Numbered from the stretch's first letter, positions 22,624 to 33,832 are shown. The stretch is 64,000 nucleotides of DNA from Spirodela intermedia (GCA_902729315.2 LR746279.1:1006001-1070000), one strand, 5' to 3'. Program-made: numbers and translations. The notes: a model not told the origin generated them from the letters alone.

Positions 22624-23108
22624 ATTTTTTTATTTCAATTAGTAAAATTTTGGTGTAATTTCAAATTTCAAAAATCTAATTTAGCTAATTATGATTCTTT
22701 TGGTGTTTACACATCTTAATTTGATCAATTAAATCATCTGTAATCATTTACACAAGAATCACAAGATAAAAATAGAGTTATGCACAAATCATGCTTATTG
22801 AAATGCTAATGTCATCTTGATCTCTACACCTAAATGTTTTTTCAAGAATTTTTAAATATATTTTTTCTTCATCATTGAGTCTAAAAATTATAAAAAATTA
22901 TATTATTGTGACATTTTCTAAAATTTAACTTAATATTATTTTATATCCCTATAATTGACCTATAAATTTTCTACTTTTTTTGGAGACTTTGATCAAATTA
23001 TAATTGATATATTTGTGTTAAAATACTTTTAAAAATCTAAAAAATAGTATTTTATTTTTATAAATTTTAAATTTGAGTGATTTATAATACAAAGATTAAG
23101 TCACATCA
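22624..23108 (+). repeat. Gypsy LTR, 3' portion (continuation of 7067-8112)
   Basis: Diverged LTR sequence ending GATTAAGTCACATCA at 23108. It supplies the end missing from the piece at 7067-8112. Confidence 0.75.
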
Positions 23109-23850
23109 GTTGCCTACTTCATCAATCAATGGAATGGGTATATATTTAATACAACATGATGAAATACTTAAACTTTTGTAAGAACATTTATAACATGCAG
23201 TCCAAGATGAAAACATAAAAGTGACATAGAATTTCAAGTGAGAGACTTTGTTTATATAAGACTCAGATCCTATCACATGAGGACATTGACAAAGAAGCTC
23301 AATGAAAAACTTGCCCCTAAGTTCTTTTGTTCCTATCCCATCAAGGAGCAAATTAGACTAGTGGCATACAAATTAGAGCTACTAAATAACACATTTTTTA
23401 TCTAGTGTTTCATGTCTCAAAGCTCTATAGAGCCTTGTAAAATCTTGATTGCAGTCAACAAATTATAAGAATGCTTATAGAAGATATAGAATGAGTGATT
23501 GTTCCTCAAGACATCCTTCCTTTTAGAGTTTATCTTTTAACACGGAAATACTAGTTAAATGAAAAAACATTCTTGACTATGAAGCCTCATAGGAATCAAC
23601 ATCACTTTGAGGACAAGGTGAAACTCATTATGGGGAGAATTGTTAAGCCTCTATGCACTCATTTTAGAAGGAAGAAGACCTAAGTTCAACTAGGGAATAA
23701 CTGAAGGTGAGATTATAGGGGACTCCTAATAGACTAAAGGAATAATAAGAGCTTCACAAACAATGCACATGGGCTACCTCAGAATAAAGAAGGGCATACA
23801 TAAAGGAAAGGAGGAGAAAGAATGCACCTTTGGAGAAAGTGATTCATCAA
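23109..23850 (+). mobile_element. Chromovirus-like gypsy, integrase C-terminal part (continuation)
   Basis: Resumes the element broken at 7066 (CTACTTCATCAATCAATGGAATGGG). It includes the integrase C-terminal segment IRLVAYKLELLNNT...VFHVS near 23345-23430. It is colinear with 36950-37640, which carries the same part uninterrupted. The 3' LTR is not recognised before methyltransferase copy C begins near 23.87 kb. Confidence 0.75.
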
Positions 23851-23935
23851 GCATGTACTTATTATTATCTTAGATCTAAGGCAATTGAATTTGATTTTCT
23901 TTGATCTCTCCCCTCTCTTCTTCTATCTTACCCAC

Positions 23936-24104
23936 TTCAGATGGGCAGATGACTGCAGCCTCCGCCCCTAGCAGAAGTGAATCAGAAGCCCCCAATTGGT
24001 GGAGATGCTTTGTAGGTCCTAATCTTCTGGTTGGCAGCCCGAATGTGAGCGGACAGAGGCTAGAACCGTCGCATAGGAGGCCATCGCCACTTCGCTGCCT
24101 CTTC
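23936..24104 (-). pseudogene. Methyltransferase copy C: exon 1 fragment
   Basis: The minus strand reads ATGGCCTCCTATGCGACGG..., related to exon 1 of the intact gene (transit peptide region). Small indels shift the frame to a stop after about 20 codons. Homology ends near 23936 at an unrelated junction, beyond which no further exons follow. Upstream (24105-24830) the promoter sequence common to copies B and C is kept. It is a truncated, non-coding copy. Confidence 0.8.
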
Positions 24105-24840
24105 CTTCTCAAGTTCCTCCAATCTTCTAGAGATTCAGAAGCTCCCATGTACCTTAATGCTTCCCCATAGACATGAAGTTCTGAGCTTCACATCGCTCAG
24201 AACTGTAGTCTACATAAGTAGGCATTCATTTGTACGGTTTGAACTTTTTCTCTTAACAAGAGGCAAGCAGAGTCGTTCATCATAATTAGTTAATTAGAGG
24301 CCTAAAATTCAGTTTATAAAATTTATTGGGCTTGTGGGCCTATTTATGTGGGCTGGGCCAATAATGGGATGACGATTGGGCTTGTCGACAGGTTCTATGG
24401 TCCAGCCCAATAATGGGATGTTTGGGGCCAGTCCGGGCCTCGGAAAAGCGGTCCACTGAGATTGGAGTATTTCAGCTGTTCCGCTGGAACAGTTTTGGAT
24501 TAACGAGGATCTGTCCGTTGACTCGCTGTTTTCTTCCCCGACGACTACCATAAATGCTACGACTTTACCAATGACTCCCGTCGCTGGCTCGCAACAAAGG
24601 AGCCATTGATCCCCGAATCGTGGATTATGGTCCCTTCTCTCTCTCGCTCTCTCTCTGTGTATATATGTGTATGCATGCCTTCATCTATGCATCTCTCTAC
24701 AATTAAGCCACGAAGGGTCAAGAAAAACCAAAAAAGTGTATAGTTTATGCAGTTATCCTTCAGCCGGATCGTGGCTTTAGGCTGACCTGGGAATTCTCTC
24801 TCTCTCTCTCTCTCTCTCCCTCCCTCCATCTCGCTGGCTA
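24105..24840 (-). promoter_or_regulatory. Promoter and 5' flank of methyltransferase copy C
   Basis: The sequence is related to 39490-40070 upstream of copy B. Shared blocks include the hairpin near 24175-24202, TTTTCTCTTAAC near 24250, GAACAGTTTTGGATTA near 24490, AAAGTGTATAGTTTAT near 24735 and a (CT)n tract near 24797. It is single-copy-like DNA rather than transposon. Open frames here (for example 24557..25033 minus) are low-complexity and unsupported. Confidence 0.55.
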
Positions 24841-25256
24841 GCTCCGAAAGCATGCACGTTGACAACCTCTCTCTGCCGTGTTTAACGAGAGGTTCACTGT
24901 CCACGACACTGGAGCTATCATCCCGAAGATATCTTCGCCGCCCCCCACCCCGGTCCCCACCGTCGATCTTGCCGGCCGACCGCCGCACGTGCCGCTTCAG
25001 CGGCGAACATGTGAGTCGACAAGGACCACCCATTCAATTACCCCGACTTCGTAGTTTCCTCCTCCTGAAGCCCCCCACCAGGTGCTCCATCTCCCTCTGT
25101 CTCTCTCTCTCTCTGTCTCTCTCTTCAGTGTTCATCATTTATTGGTCTCAGACATATTTAAAGCTCTCTCAGCTCACTGAGGAAGGAGATGGCTCTATTC
25201 ATAATGGGTAAGTTATGCACAGGGAGGTGCACCATTTTCTGTGATGAACTCCATCT

Positions 25257-25328
<72 letters not shown>

Positions 25329-25392
25329 ACATCTGTATTCTCTGTCTGCGATCGTTTATAGACCGTTTTCGGCGGTACTCTGCTCGCAGAGA
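24841..25392. other. Spacer with CT microsatellites, no supported gene
   Basis: Contains (CT)n tracts near 25099-25124 and a long one at 25257-25315 followed by a short ATCT run. It probably includes the 3' UTR of the minus-strand peptide gene ending at 25393. The Arg/Pro-rich open frame at 24852..25211 has no recognisable domain. Confidence 0.5.
25257..25330. repeat. Long (CT)n microsatellite with ATCT tail
   Basis: Nearly uninterrupted CT dinucleotides for about 55 bp, followed by ATCT repeats. It lies just downstream of the RGF-like gene stop codon and would be strongly length-polymorphic. Confidence 0.9.
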
Positions 25393-26088
25393 TCAGTTGC
25401 GAATCGGGGGCTTCCTCGTAGCCGGAGAATAGTCCATCCCTTCTATGTCCATGACGCCGGGGTCCATCTCCTCGGCCGGCGGGTCGTGCTCGGCGACGAC
25501 AGGGACGGCGGCGACCTCTTGTACCCGTTGACTTCTGGCGCCCTGTGGAAGATAACGAAAATCAACGTGAGGATGAAGACGATTACAGTGCTGGAATAAT
25601 CGGAACGCCAGTTTGACTTTAATTGTTCTGACTAAAAGACAAACCTTTCGTGGCGCCCGGGTCAGAAGTTTTCTACTGTTTCCTGCGCGATAAGAGGGAT
25701 AAAGTGAGTACTCTGAGCAAGTGAGAGAGCGAGAGAGAGAGAGAGAGGGAGAGAGAGAGAGAGAGGGAGAGAGAGAGAGAGATCATGTTTCGGATGATCA
25801 GAAGCAATAATCTTCATGAAAGTTTTCCCATCTACGGTTGGATTCTAACTAAAATTCTAACTCTCCTTCATCATACCTGAATGGAGAGCTGTTCTTCCCA
25901 CCGGAGCTCTCCCTGCTCTCACACTCCCACTGTCATCCTGAAACCGACCGAATACCTTCAGCTTTCGATCCCCAGAATAGAGTAAAACAAGATGAAGGGT
26001 CCCGAAAACAAGAAACCCACCTGCTGGTTCCTCTCCAAGGCGGACGAAGGCTCTTCTTCCATCCCATTCCCTAGATAGACAGATTAGC

Positions 26089-26121
<33 letters not shown>

Positions 26122-26316
26122 AGGGAGAGAGGGAGGGAGAGAGGGAGAGAGAGTAGACCTTCTTAGTCATCCAGAAATCCACTAATAAACGGCTGTGATG
26201 GGAGGAATAGTGAGGGTTTCCGTCATCGTACCTCTTCCCGCGGCGGTGTCTAGAGGCAGCAGCAACAGCAGCAGCAGCAGCAGCAAGAGGAGCAACGCTG
26301 AGACCCGAGCCCTCAT
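25393..26316 (-). CDS. RGF/GOLVEN/CLEL-type secreted peptide precursor, 94 aa
   Basis: Three exons give one open frame with matching phases: 26232..26316 (phase 1 end), 26021..26070 and 25393..25542. Exon 1 encodes MRARVSA followed by an uninterrupted leucine run and a small-residue cleavage region (TAAG), a clear signal peptide. The middle is acidic and variable. The last 13 residues before the stop (25396-25434) are DYSPATRKPPIRN. They fit the family pattern DY....(R/H)(K/H)PP(I/R)HN at the precursor C-terminus, except that the usual His-Asn end is Arg-Asn. The family acts as Tyr-sulfated extracellular signals in root meristem and gravitropic growth. Splice sites are AGAG|GTACGA, TCTATCTAG|GG, CAGCAG|GTGGG and CTTCCACAG|GG. 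An alternative exon at 25877-25937 would break the frame. The function rests on motif and architecture only. Confidence 0.72.
25730..25782. repeat. (GA)n microsatellite in intron 2 of the peptide gene
   Basis: Purine tract of GAGAGA with occasional GGGA, inside the predicted intron 25543-26020. Confidence 0.85.
26092..26153. repeat. (GA)n microsatellite in intron 1 of the peptide gene
   Basis: A GAGA tract with GGGA interruptions between predicted exons 1 and 2 (intron 26071-26231). Confidence 0.85.
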
Positions 26317-26465
26317 TCTGGAGGAGTCCACCGGCGAGAGAGAGGCGACCAAGGAGAAGGAAAGAGTAGATGGCGGGAGCTCCCTCTCAATTTCTTCCTC
26401 AAATAATACTCCACCAGGCGGATGTGGGGTATCGAGACAATGTTCTCAATATCCCCTCGTTTCCG

Positions 26466-26475
26466 CTATATATAC
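26466..26475 (-). promoter_or_regulatory. TATA box of the peptide gene
   Basis: The minus strand reads GTATATATAG about 150 bp upstream of the predicted start codon at 26316. Position and orientation suit a Pol II core promoter for the RGF-like gene. Confidence 0.5.
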
Positions 26476-26559
26476 CATCATAGAACATATTCTATCATAT
26501 ATCATCATCTCTCACATTTTTCACTGTTTTACTGTGCCTTCGGGGGCCTCTCCCCCTAC

Positions 26560-26940
26560 TTCGGAAGAGCGAGTAAATGAGATTATGTACTACTATTATG
26601 TTGCACCATGCAGGAAACAGTGGCCGGACGGCGGTTGGGAGGGGCGGGGATGTTGCCGGTTGCTGGCCAGTTGGTCCCCCTGCCGGCCGTTCACATGGAT
26701 GTCCATGTCTGGCCTCCGTCGGAAAGCGGCGTGTTGACTTGGGGCGTCCACGTGGTGGCCGGCTGCCCACGCGGCCTGTCTGCGCTTTCTTTGGCAATAA
26801 GACATGGTGGGTGATGACCCTGTCTAGGCTTGACGACGGTTGCTCCCTCGGCGATACCGCCGCCGACCCCTCCCCACCTTCTGGCGGCCACCATTAAATT
26901 CCATCTCAAAGAAATGTGAGATCGATGTTGGAGGAAGCGG
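26560..26940. other. GC-rich single-copy segment, function unknown
   Basis: About 380 bp of GC-rich DNA upstream of the peptide gene, unlike the AT-rich repeats around it. Both strands carry several overlapping open frames, a compositional effect. I recognise no domain. It may be the distal promoter or CpG-rich 5' flank of the peptide gene. It ends abruptly at LTR sequence near 26941. Confidence 0.4.
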
Positions 26941-27045
26941 TAGAAAGGGACTCATTGCTTGCAAATGTAATATTACTATATATTCGCCCAAAACTTTGGT
27001 GCACAAGTAGTGTGGGACTAAACCCACATCACACCTTCTCATGAA
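26941..27045 (+). repeat. LTR fragment in inverted orientation at the 3' end of a gypsy element
   Basis: Matches 16040-16150 in the sense orientation, including the degenerate USE complement (AGTGTGGGACTAAACCC). The adjoining element runs on the minus strand, so this fragment faces the wrong way for its own 3' LTR, resembling the palindromic 3' LTR at 8362-10443. Confidence 0.65.
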
Positions 27046-28097
27046 AGACTTGAAATAACAATCTAGACTTCACTTCTTCTATTCACATCTTTATCACTCC
27101 TTCATTCATAGATATATTTACAACATGCTCCAATTATCAATACTCATCTAAAAATAATATTAATCCTATATTTCTCTTTTCTCATGACTTAATTTTTAAA
27201 AGTTTGCATTATATTTCTTTTTTTATATATATATATATAGTAGATAAGTAACTTTTCCTATAGACAAGTTTTGATAATAAGATTGATGTCTCACACCCTC
27301 CATGTGTGTACTCTTCATTTTTAGGGCTTTCACTTTATCTACTTATTTTACAGTAAATATTTTTCTATACATGATTTTTGACAATGAGAATGATGTCTCA
27401 CACCCTCCATGTGTACTCTTTGTTTCTAGATTTTTCACATTACTCTCTCTTTTTTTTTTTGAAATAAGTGATTTCTCCTCACAAGTCCTATAGATCAAGG
27501 TGCAAAAATTTCTATTAAACTCAAATGATCAATCAAATTTTCACATCAAGTAAATACTATTTATTAAGATCATGAACTGAAAATCTATAAAATCAAATCC
27601 ATGTTATCTATTATGTATCCAAGGAGTCTTCCAACATTTCATGCTACTAAATCATTCTTTTAACTTAATAATAATCTTCTTAGTATCTTTTGGTATCAAT
27701 CAATCTACTTGATTTAATTTTTCGTGCATGCAATATGATGTAAGAAATTTGTAAATTAGATAGTTCTGATAGTTTTGCTTTATGTTTTCAGCTCTATTTT
27801 TAGCAACAATAAATTTGTCAAAAATAAACCAAAACTATTCTCTTTATGACTGTAATTTTGAATTTCAGCAATATATGTCTAGGGCATTGAAATGTGAGAA
27901 AGGGTCTCTAGAATTTTAAATTTTGGGCTTTTTTTTCTCTATTATTTTTGTCAGTCTATTGTTCATGACAGAAAACCAGAAAATAGATATTGTAGTTTTT
28001 CCGAATCTTTTATTTTAGTTGCTGTTCTAAGTGAGCATGAAAAAAAATACAAACACATGTTCTTAATTGTCCTATAGCATAAATTAAGAATTAATAC

Positions 28098-28116
28098 TTC
28101 ACCCCTCAACTTAAAA
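28098..28116 (-). promoter_or_regulatory. Internal polypurine-like tract between pol and 3' spacer
   Basis: The minus strand reads TTTTTAAGTTGAGGGGTGAAG. The equivalent site at 11700-11713 is TTAAGTTGGGGGGTGAAG, and the tract next to the 3' LTR at 10444-10456 is similar. A second, central-type polypurine tract is plausible. Confidence 0.45.
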
Positions 28117-28579
28117 ATGACATTGTCCTCAATGACACAGAAAAATTAGAACAGAATATGTAGAAAATATAATTCTCAAGTGAACATACATATATGTAAA
28201 ATTAAGTATTAAAAATGTTGTCATAAATGATAAAGCTCAGAAAGACATCACTTTAACCTTGTTTTTAATTTTCCACTTCATCTTACACTCCTCCTCTTGC
28301 ACTTTTTTGAAAAAATAAAAATAAAATACAGAAACAAGTATTGTGAAATTTTAAGAAAAATAAAGCTTAAAAAAAAACAAAATGAAATAAAGACCATGGG
28401 TTACCTCCCATGCAGTACTAAATTTAATGTCTCTAGCTAGACACATTAATCTTTCTCTTGAATTTTTTTTAATAATAAAATTTCTTTTTCTACAAGGCAT
28501 TCATGTTTTATGTAATGTTTAAGCCGCTGTCCATTTATCTTAATGTTATGATCACTTTTAGGATCTTTAATCATTACAG

Positions 28580-29567
28580 CCCTATGATCATGTCTCTTCC
28601 ACCATATAAGGTCTTATCTATTTTGATTTTAATTTTCTTGAGAATAATTTCAGCCTAGAATCATATAACCACACTTTTTACCAACATCAATTTTTTTTCT
28701 ACTAATGTATTTATAATGAAAAGTTTTTTTTTTTGTTATATATTCTATGATTTTCATAAGCTTTATTCCTCAACTCCTCTAGTTCATGTAGCTAAAAAAT
28801 TCTATGCCCATCAGCTGATTTTTCATCCATATATAAAATTTTTATAGCCCATAATACTTTATGCTTTATTTCCACAAGAAGATGACATGGCTTTTCAAAA
28901 ATGAGATAAAATGGAGACATACCTATGAAATTTTTATAAGCTGTTCTATAAGCCCATAATGCATCTTGTAATTTTGTGGGCCAATCTTTCCTATTTGATC
29001 TAATTATTTTCTCAAAATTCTCTGAATTTTCTTATTCACTACTTCATCTTGCCCATTTATTTGAGGATGATATAGAGTGGCTATTTTATGGTGTACTCTA
29101 TTCTTTTTCAATAGTTCCCTAAAATGTTTATTTGTAAAATATGTTCCTCCATCACTAATAATCACTCTAAGACATCCAAATTTCGAAAAAATATTTTCCT
29201 GCACAAATTTCATCACGATTTTATGATCATTAGTTTTAGTAGGAATAGCTTCCACCCACTTAAACATATAATCAACAGCAAGTAAAATATATTCATATTT
29301 TTCAACTGATAGGAAGAGACCCATGAAATTTATTATCTATACATGAAAAATTTCGACTACTAACATGTTACTCATGGGTATTTCATCTTTTTTGCTCATG
29401 TTACCTATAGATTGACATGAAATACATGTTCTACTAAATTCTATATAATTTTTAATGATTTTAGGCCAATAAAAACCACACTGAAATTTTTTTCCAGCTA
29501 TTTTTCGTCCAAAAAAATGTCCTCCACAGTTAGATGAATGGCACATGTTCTGATATGAATGGAACAT
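28580..29567 (-). pseudogene. Gypsy integrase (Athila/Tat type), degenerate
   Basis: The zinc-binding N-terminus is at 29337..29567 (GGHFFGRK, CGFYWP, CISCQ). The catalytic core is at 29004..29324 ([43 protein letters not shown]). The C-terminal part, frame-shifted, lies at 28580-29000 ([14 protein letters not shown]). The first core Asp and the DGG Asp are visible. Frames are broken between segments. Confidence 0.85.
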
Positions 29568-29569
29568 AT

Positions 29570-29880
29570 TTATACTACATGATTAGTATAAATAATAATT
29601 TTAGCTCTGGAAATATATGATCTAAACGTTTCTAATGAAAATATTACAACTAAAAACTCTTTTTCAGTCGTGGTATAATTTAATTGAGCATCAGATATAG
29701 TTTTACTAGCATATGAAATTATTATGGGTTTTGACTCTTTTGTTTGTCCTAGAACGACTCCTACTACATAATTCGATTCATCACACATTATTTCAAAGGG
29801 AAGAGATCAATCAGGAGCTTGTAAAATAGGTGCCTCAGTAAGTAATCTTTTTATTTCAGAAAAAGACTCAAAACATTTCT
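29570..29880 (-). pseudogene. Gypsy RNase H segment, degenerate
   Basis: Reads CDESNYVVGVVLGQ, then IISYASKTISDAQLNYTTTE and KEFLVVIFSLETFRSYI, the usual RT-linked RNase H of gypsy elements. The catalytic Asp of CDASD appears as CDES. It is bounded by stops. Confidence 0.8.
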
Positions 29881-29995
29881 TATCAAATTTAAAAGGCACA
29901 TCTTTAGATAATAACATGGTGAGAGGTTTAAAATTTTTTGAAAAATCTTGAATAAATTTTTTATAATAACCTACATGACCCAAGAAAGATCTAAT

Positions 29996-30612
29996 CTATT
30001 TTATTGATTTCAGAAGTTTCATTTTAGATATAATATCAATTTTTACTCCATCCACCTCTAAACCGCTTTCACTCACAATATGACTCAACATAACTCCCTC
30101 TCTAACTATAAAATGTAATATCTCCAAACTCAAAATTATTTTTTTCTCTATACATTTCTTAAGTATATGCAATAAATTATTTAAGCATTCATCAAATGAT
30201 TCACCAAAAATAGAAGAATCATTCAAAAAATTTCCATCTATTTTCCAATCATATCAGAAAAAATAGGCAGCATACATCTTTGAAATGTGGCTAGAGTATT
30301 ACACAGACTAAAAGGCATGCATTTAAAAGCAATAGTACCAAATGGACAAGTGAAAGTTATTTTTTCTTGATCTAAAGAGTTTATATAAATTTGATTATAA
30401 CTAGAGTATCCATGTAGAAAATAAAAAAAGTTTTTTCTAGCTAATTGTTTTAGAATTTGATTAGTAAATGGTAGGGAAAAATGATCTTTCCTAGTAACTG
30501 AATTTAATCTTTTATAATCAATGCAAACCCTCCAATCGGTAGTTAATCTTGTTTGTATTTCATCCCTATTTTTGTTTTTTATAATCATGATCCCTAATTT
30601 TTTTGGCACCAC
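29996..30612 (-). pseudogene. Gypsy reverse transcriptase, degenerate
   Basis: The upstream half, at 30238..30612, shows WRVCIDYKRLNSVTRKDHFSLPF, FYFLHGYSSYNQI and CPFGTIAFKCMPFSLCNTLATFQRCM. The downstream half, at 29996..30226, shows FGESFDECLNNL and HIVSESGLEVD. The YVDD box is lost at the break between them. Confidence 0.85.
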
Positions 30613-30863
30613 CTGTGTAAGATTAACCCATTTGCTATCTAAAATAGGATAAATAATTTCAATTGTCAGCCACTTTAATTTATTTTTTTTACAATTTTCA
30701 TCATGTTAGGATTTAATCTTCATTGTGGTTCCCTATTAGTACTAGCCTCCTCCTCTAGATATATACTATGCATGCATACACACATATCAATGCCCCTAAG
30801 ATCATCCATTTTCCAGCCAATGGACTTTTTATTTTTTCGAAGTATATTTAATAACTTTTCTTC

Positions 30864-31214
30864 TTATTCATTACTCAAATCAGTTGTAGTAATAACATAA
30901 TATGAATTATTTTCCTCCAAAAATATATATTTTAAACTAGAGGGAAGAGGTTTCAACTCTAAATTCAGATGATCTTCTTCTTTCTTTTCTCTGAAATTTA
31001 TATTCTTTATTTCCTCTAATTCTTCTGGCACATAGTCATCAATAACATTTGGATCATCAAAATCATCTAGAAAATCTATGGTATGACAGTCATATATTTG
31101 GGATTTCTTAAGATCATTTGATACCTTAAAAATTTTAATTTCTACTGATTGATCTCCACATAAAATTTTTGCAATACTTGTAAGAAAATCAATATTCATG
31201 TTTGCTGTATGCAA
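30864..31214 (-). pseudogene. Gypsy protease-RT linker region
   Basis: Reads an acidic segment (VIDDYVPEELEEIKN) and LELKPLPSSLKYIFLEENNSYYV. The KPLP.SLKY.FL block is characteristic of the linker just upstream of RT in this gypsy group. Protease-like sequence lies upstream near 31240-31500 (FLEIDFNGKFYDTPII-like, frame-shifted). Confidence 0.75.
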
Positions 31215-32468
31215 AAATAGTTTCCCTAAGATGATTGGTGTATCATAAAACTTTCCATTAAAATCTATTTCCAGAAAAATCAGTTGGAAATTTACACCTT
31301 TTAACTGTCACTATCACATTTTCTAAAATACCTTTAGTATGTTTTATAGATTTATTATCAAATTATAAAGTAACAGTAGAAGGTTTACGATCTGTAATAT
31401 TAAATTTATCACAAATACTTGTATCAAGTAATGTATTCTAAAAAATGGATCCACCAATATCACACGAAATTAAAGAGGCACTAGTATCTCTCAATTTATA
31501 TGGTAATTAATTTAATAATAAAGCACTAGCATGCATAGATAATTTTTTTACTCTAGGTGTCCTTTTTAATGTATACATTTCTTTCAAAACTCTAGCATAT
31601 TCAGGAATATATTCAATGGCAGTGAGTAAAGGAAGACTAATTTGCACATCTTATAAAAAAAAAATTATTTCATTATGTTCTTTTTCTTTTCTTTGTCTAG
31701 GCTCTAGAGCTTTAGGAAATGAAATGGTTGTCCTCTCTTTCGGAGTTTTCTTAGTAGAATCTATAAAATCCTCTTCTACTCCTATTTGATTTTATTTTGG
31801 GCTGTCCACGTTTTCCTTTTCTTCTAATGTTTGGAGATAAGGATCAAGTAAAATCTTCTCACTCAATGCATTTACTGTCTTAATATTTTCATTTCGTGGG
31901 TTTTTTCCTAAATTCATGCTACTAGACTCCCCTTACTGAAATCTTATTGTTAGGTGATTCTTTAGATTTTCTATGGGTTGACTAGGTAGTTGTCCCTCTT
32001 TTCTCTTAATCCCAAGAGCCTCTATAATTTGTTTCTGCTGCAACATCATTTGATTCATAATTTGTTGTATCATTTGACTCATTTACTACATCATTTCCAT
32101 AGCATCAGGTTAGGTTTGAGAGGACTGATTTTTTTGAAATCTGTTTTCCCATTTTGGATGAAATTCAGAGTTTGAATTGGATCTAAGTGCTTCTAGATTT
32201 TGAATATTATTTGGGTCTTTCCACGAAAAATTATTTCTTCGTTAGGATTATAAGAATTAGAAAAAGGCTTCCTATTTTTATTAAAATCATGAGCTACTTA
32301 CACTTGTTCTTGCATAGGGTAAAATGATTGATCTAAATTATAGTATTGAAATTCAGAATAATCATTTTGACCATACATAGGACATGTACTATTTGAATTG
32401 AATTGAGGGTTAAGAGACTTTCTAATATTGTCAATAAGTAAATCAAGTTTTCCTAATATTTTATTAAT

Positions 32469-33317
32469 CTAATTAACCTCATTTAGTAAATTAGAATCAT
32501 TTTGATTATATAATTTATAAATTCTTCTCTTCTTATCCTTGTCATATAATTCAAAAGAGGCTTGATCTCTAGAATTTTCACTTACATTCTCATAAAGGCT
32601 GTAAATCTCAACAAGGGTTTTCTCCATAAAAGTTCTTCCATATATCGAATCAACCATATTTCTATGTTGTTCTAATAATCCATCATAAAAAATTTTAGTG
32701 AGTTGTCACTTGGGTATAGCATGATGAGGACACTTTCTAAGTAAAACTATTAATTTTTCCTATATCTCATGCAAAGTTTCTCCTAATCTTTGAGAAAAAC
32801 TCTATATATATTTTCTCATATTTTGAGTTTTTCCTAAGAGATAAATTTTTTGAAGAAAGGCCTATTCTATATCTTTTCAGTTAGTTAATTTCTCTATCTA
32901 ATGTGGATAATCGATGACTAGATTTGTCCCCAAGTGTATGAGAAAATAATTTTATCTTAATAATTTTCAATGTAACTTGAGGGAGATTAACTAAATCACA
33001 GACCATATAAATTTTTTTAAATGCTGATAAGATTTCTCTAAAAGCAATCTATGAAAATTAGGAAGCATTTGAAAAATTCCTAGATTTATTTTGAATTTAA
33101 CAGTGGGTGTTAATGGGACTCTAATATTGGATGCTCTTTGAAATGAATCAGGGATATAATGATTTTTCATGGCCGTAGGATTATTCTCAATTTGACTTGT
33201 ACTTCCTTCAAGATCTATCAAAATTAATTTTTCTTTTAGATTTTTAGTTTTGAATGAAATAATGAAAGAATTTTCTAGCCTTGGATGCAAAGATTTTCTA
33301 CCATGCATAAAAATCAA
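32469..33317 (-). pseudogene. Gypsy gag (Athila/Tat type), degenerate
   Basis: The N-terminal part at 32991..33317 contains FKINLGIFQMLPNFH...YQHLKKF, the typical gag block of this lineage. A downstream piece at 32469..32657 (MVDSIYGRTFMEKTLVEIYSLYE) matches the later gag region. Several stops separate the two. Confidence 0.75.
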
Positions 33318-33499
33318 TAAATTTGAGGAAAAAGTTTAATAATTGCTACCCTCATTTAGTATGCTCTAGTCCTTGCCTTGCTTCTCTTCATTTCCTTCTT
33401 TTTTTAAAAAAATTCAGCAAGAAGAAAATAAAACAAGAGTTAATTTTTTTGTGTACTCTAAGAGAAAAATAGAAAAATACTAAATATTATGTAATACAT

Positions 33500-33518
33500 C
33501 CCCGAAGGCATCAAAATT
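33500..33518 (-). promoter_or_regulatory. Degenerate gypsy primer-binding site
   Basis: The minus strand directly after the LTR end reads TTTTGATGCCTTCGGGGATG. It resembles the TTTGGCGCCGTTGCCGGGGA-type site of Athila/Tat elements with several changes. It sets LTR polarity: TGATAAG is the 5' end, CACATCA the 3' end. Confidence 0.6.
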
Positions 33519-33832
33519 TGATGTGACTTAATCATTGTATAGTAAATCACATAAATTTAAAATTTATAAAACTAGAAAATACTAATTTTTAGATATTTAG
33601 AAGTATTTTTGAGCAAATATATCAATTATAGTTCAATAAAACTTTCAAAAATAGTAGTAAATTTTCAGTTGATCATAGGGATGTAATATAATATCGGGTA
33701 ATTTTTCAGAATTTTTTTCAAAGAATATATTTTTTTATAAATTATATACTAAGAAATAAAAGTAAAATGTATTTAAAATTCACAAAAGAAGGAAATAAAG
33801 GTGTAGATGTCAGGATAATGTCAGTGTCTAAC
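33519..33832 (-). repeat. Remnant of the element's own 5' LTR (3' end only)
   Basis: The plus strand begins TGATGTGACTTAATC and follows the LTR family for about 315 bp, until a second LTR starts at 33833. No clear target duplication marks the join. Confidence 0.75.

Larger units (their letters stand above)
27046..33518 (-). mobile_element. Athila/Tat-type Ty3/gypsy retrotransposon (minus, degenerate)
   Basis: Internal region of one element read right to left: primer-binding site, gag, protease region, RT, RNase H, integrase and a long 3' spacer. Every domain is recognisable but interrupted by stops and frameshifts. The 3' spacer (27060-28130) is colinear with 10640-11720. The 3' LTR is missing except for an inverted fragment at 26941-27045. 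The 5' LTR is represented by 33519-33836, broken by a second LTR. Gene order and the PBS at 33500-33518 fix the sense strand of the LTR family. Confidence 0.88.

Noticed and set aside
24557-25033. 158-codon minus frame upstream of copy C
   Set aside because: Composed of CT-microsatellite translation (repeated Arg-Glu) and promoter sequence shared with copy B. No domain.
25877-25937. Possible extra exon of the RGF-like gene, with CAG acceptor and CAG|GTATG donor
   Set aside because: Its length (61 nt) would put the terminal peptide out of frame. Skipping it gives an exact in-frame join.
26195-26737. 180-codon plus frame with a serine run
   Set aside because: It is the antisense of the signal peptide exon and promoter of the minus-strand RGF-like gene. 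The serine run is the complement of the leucine codons.
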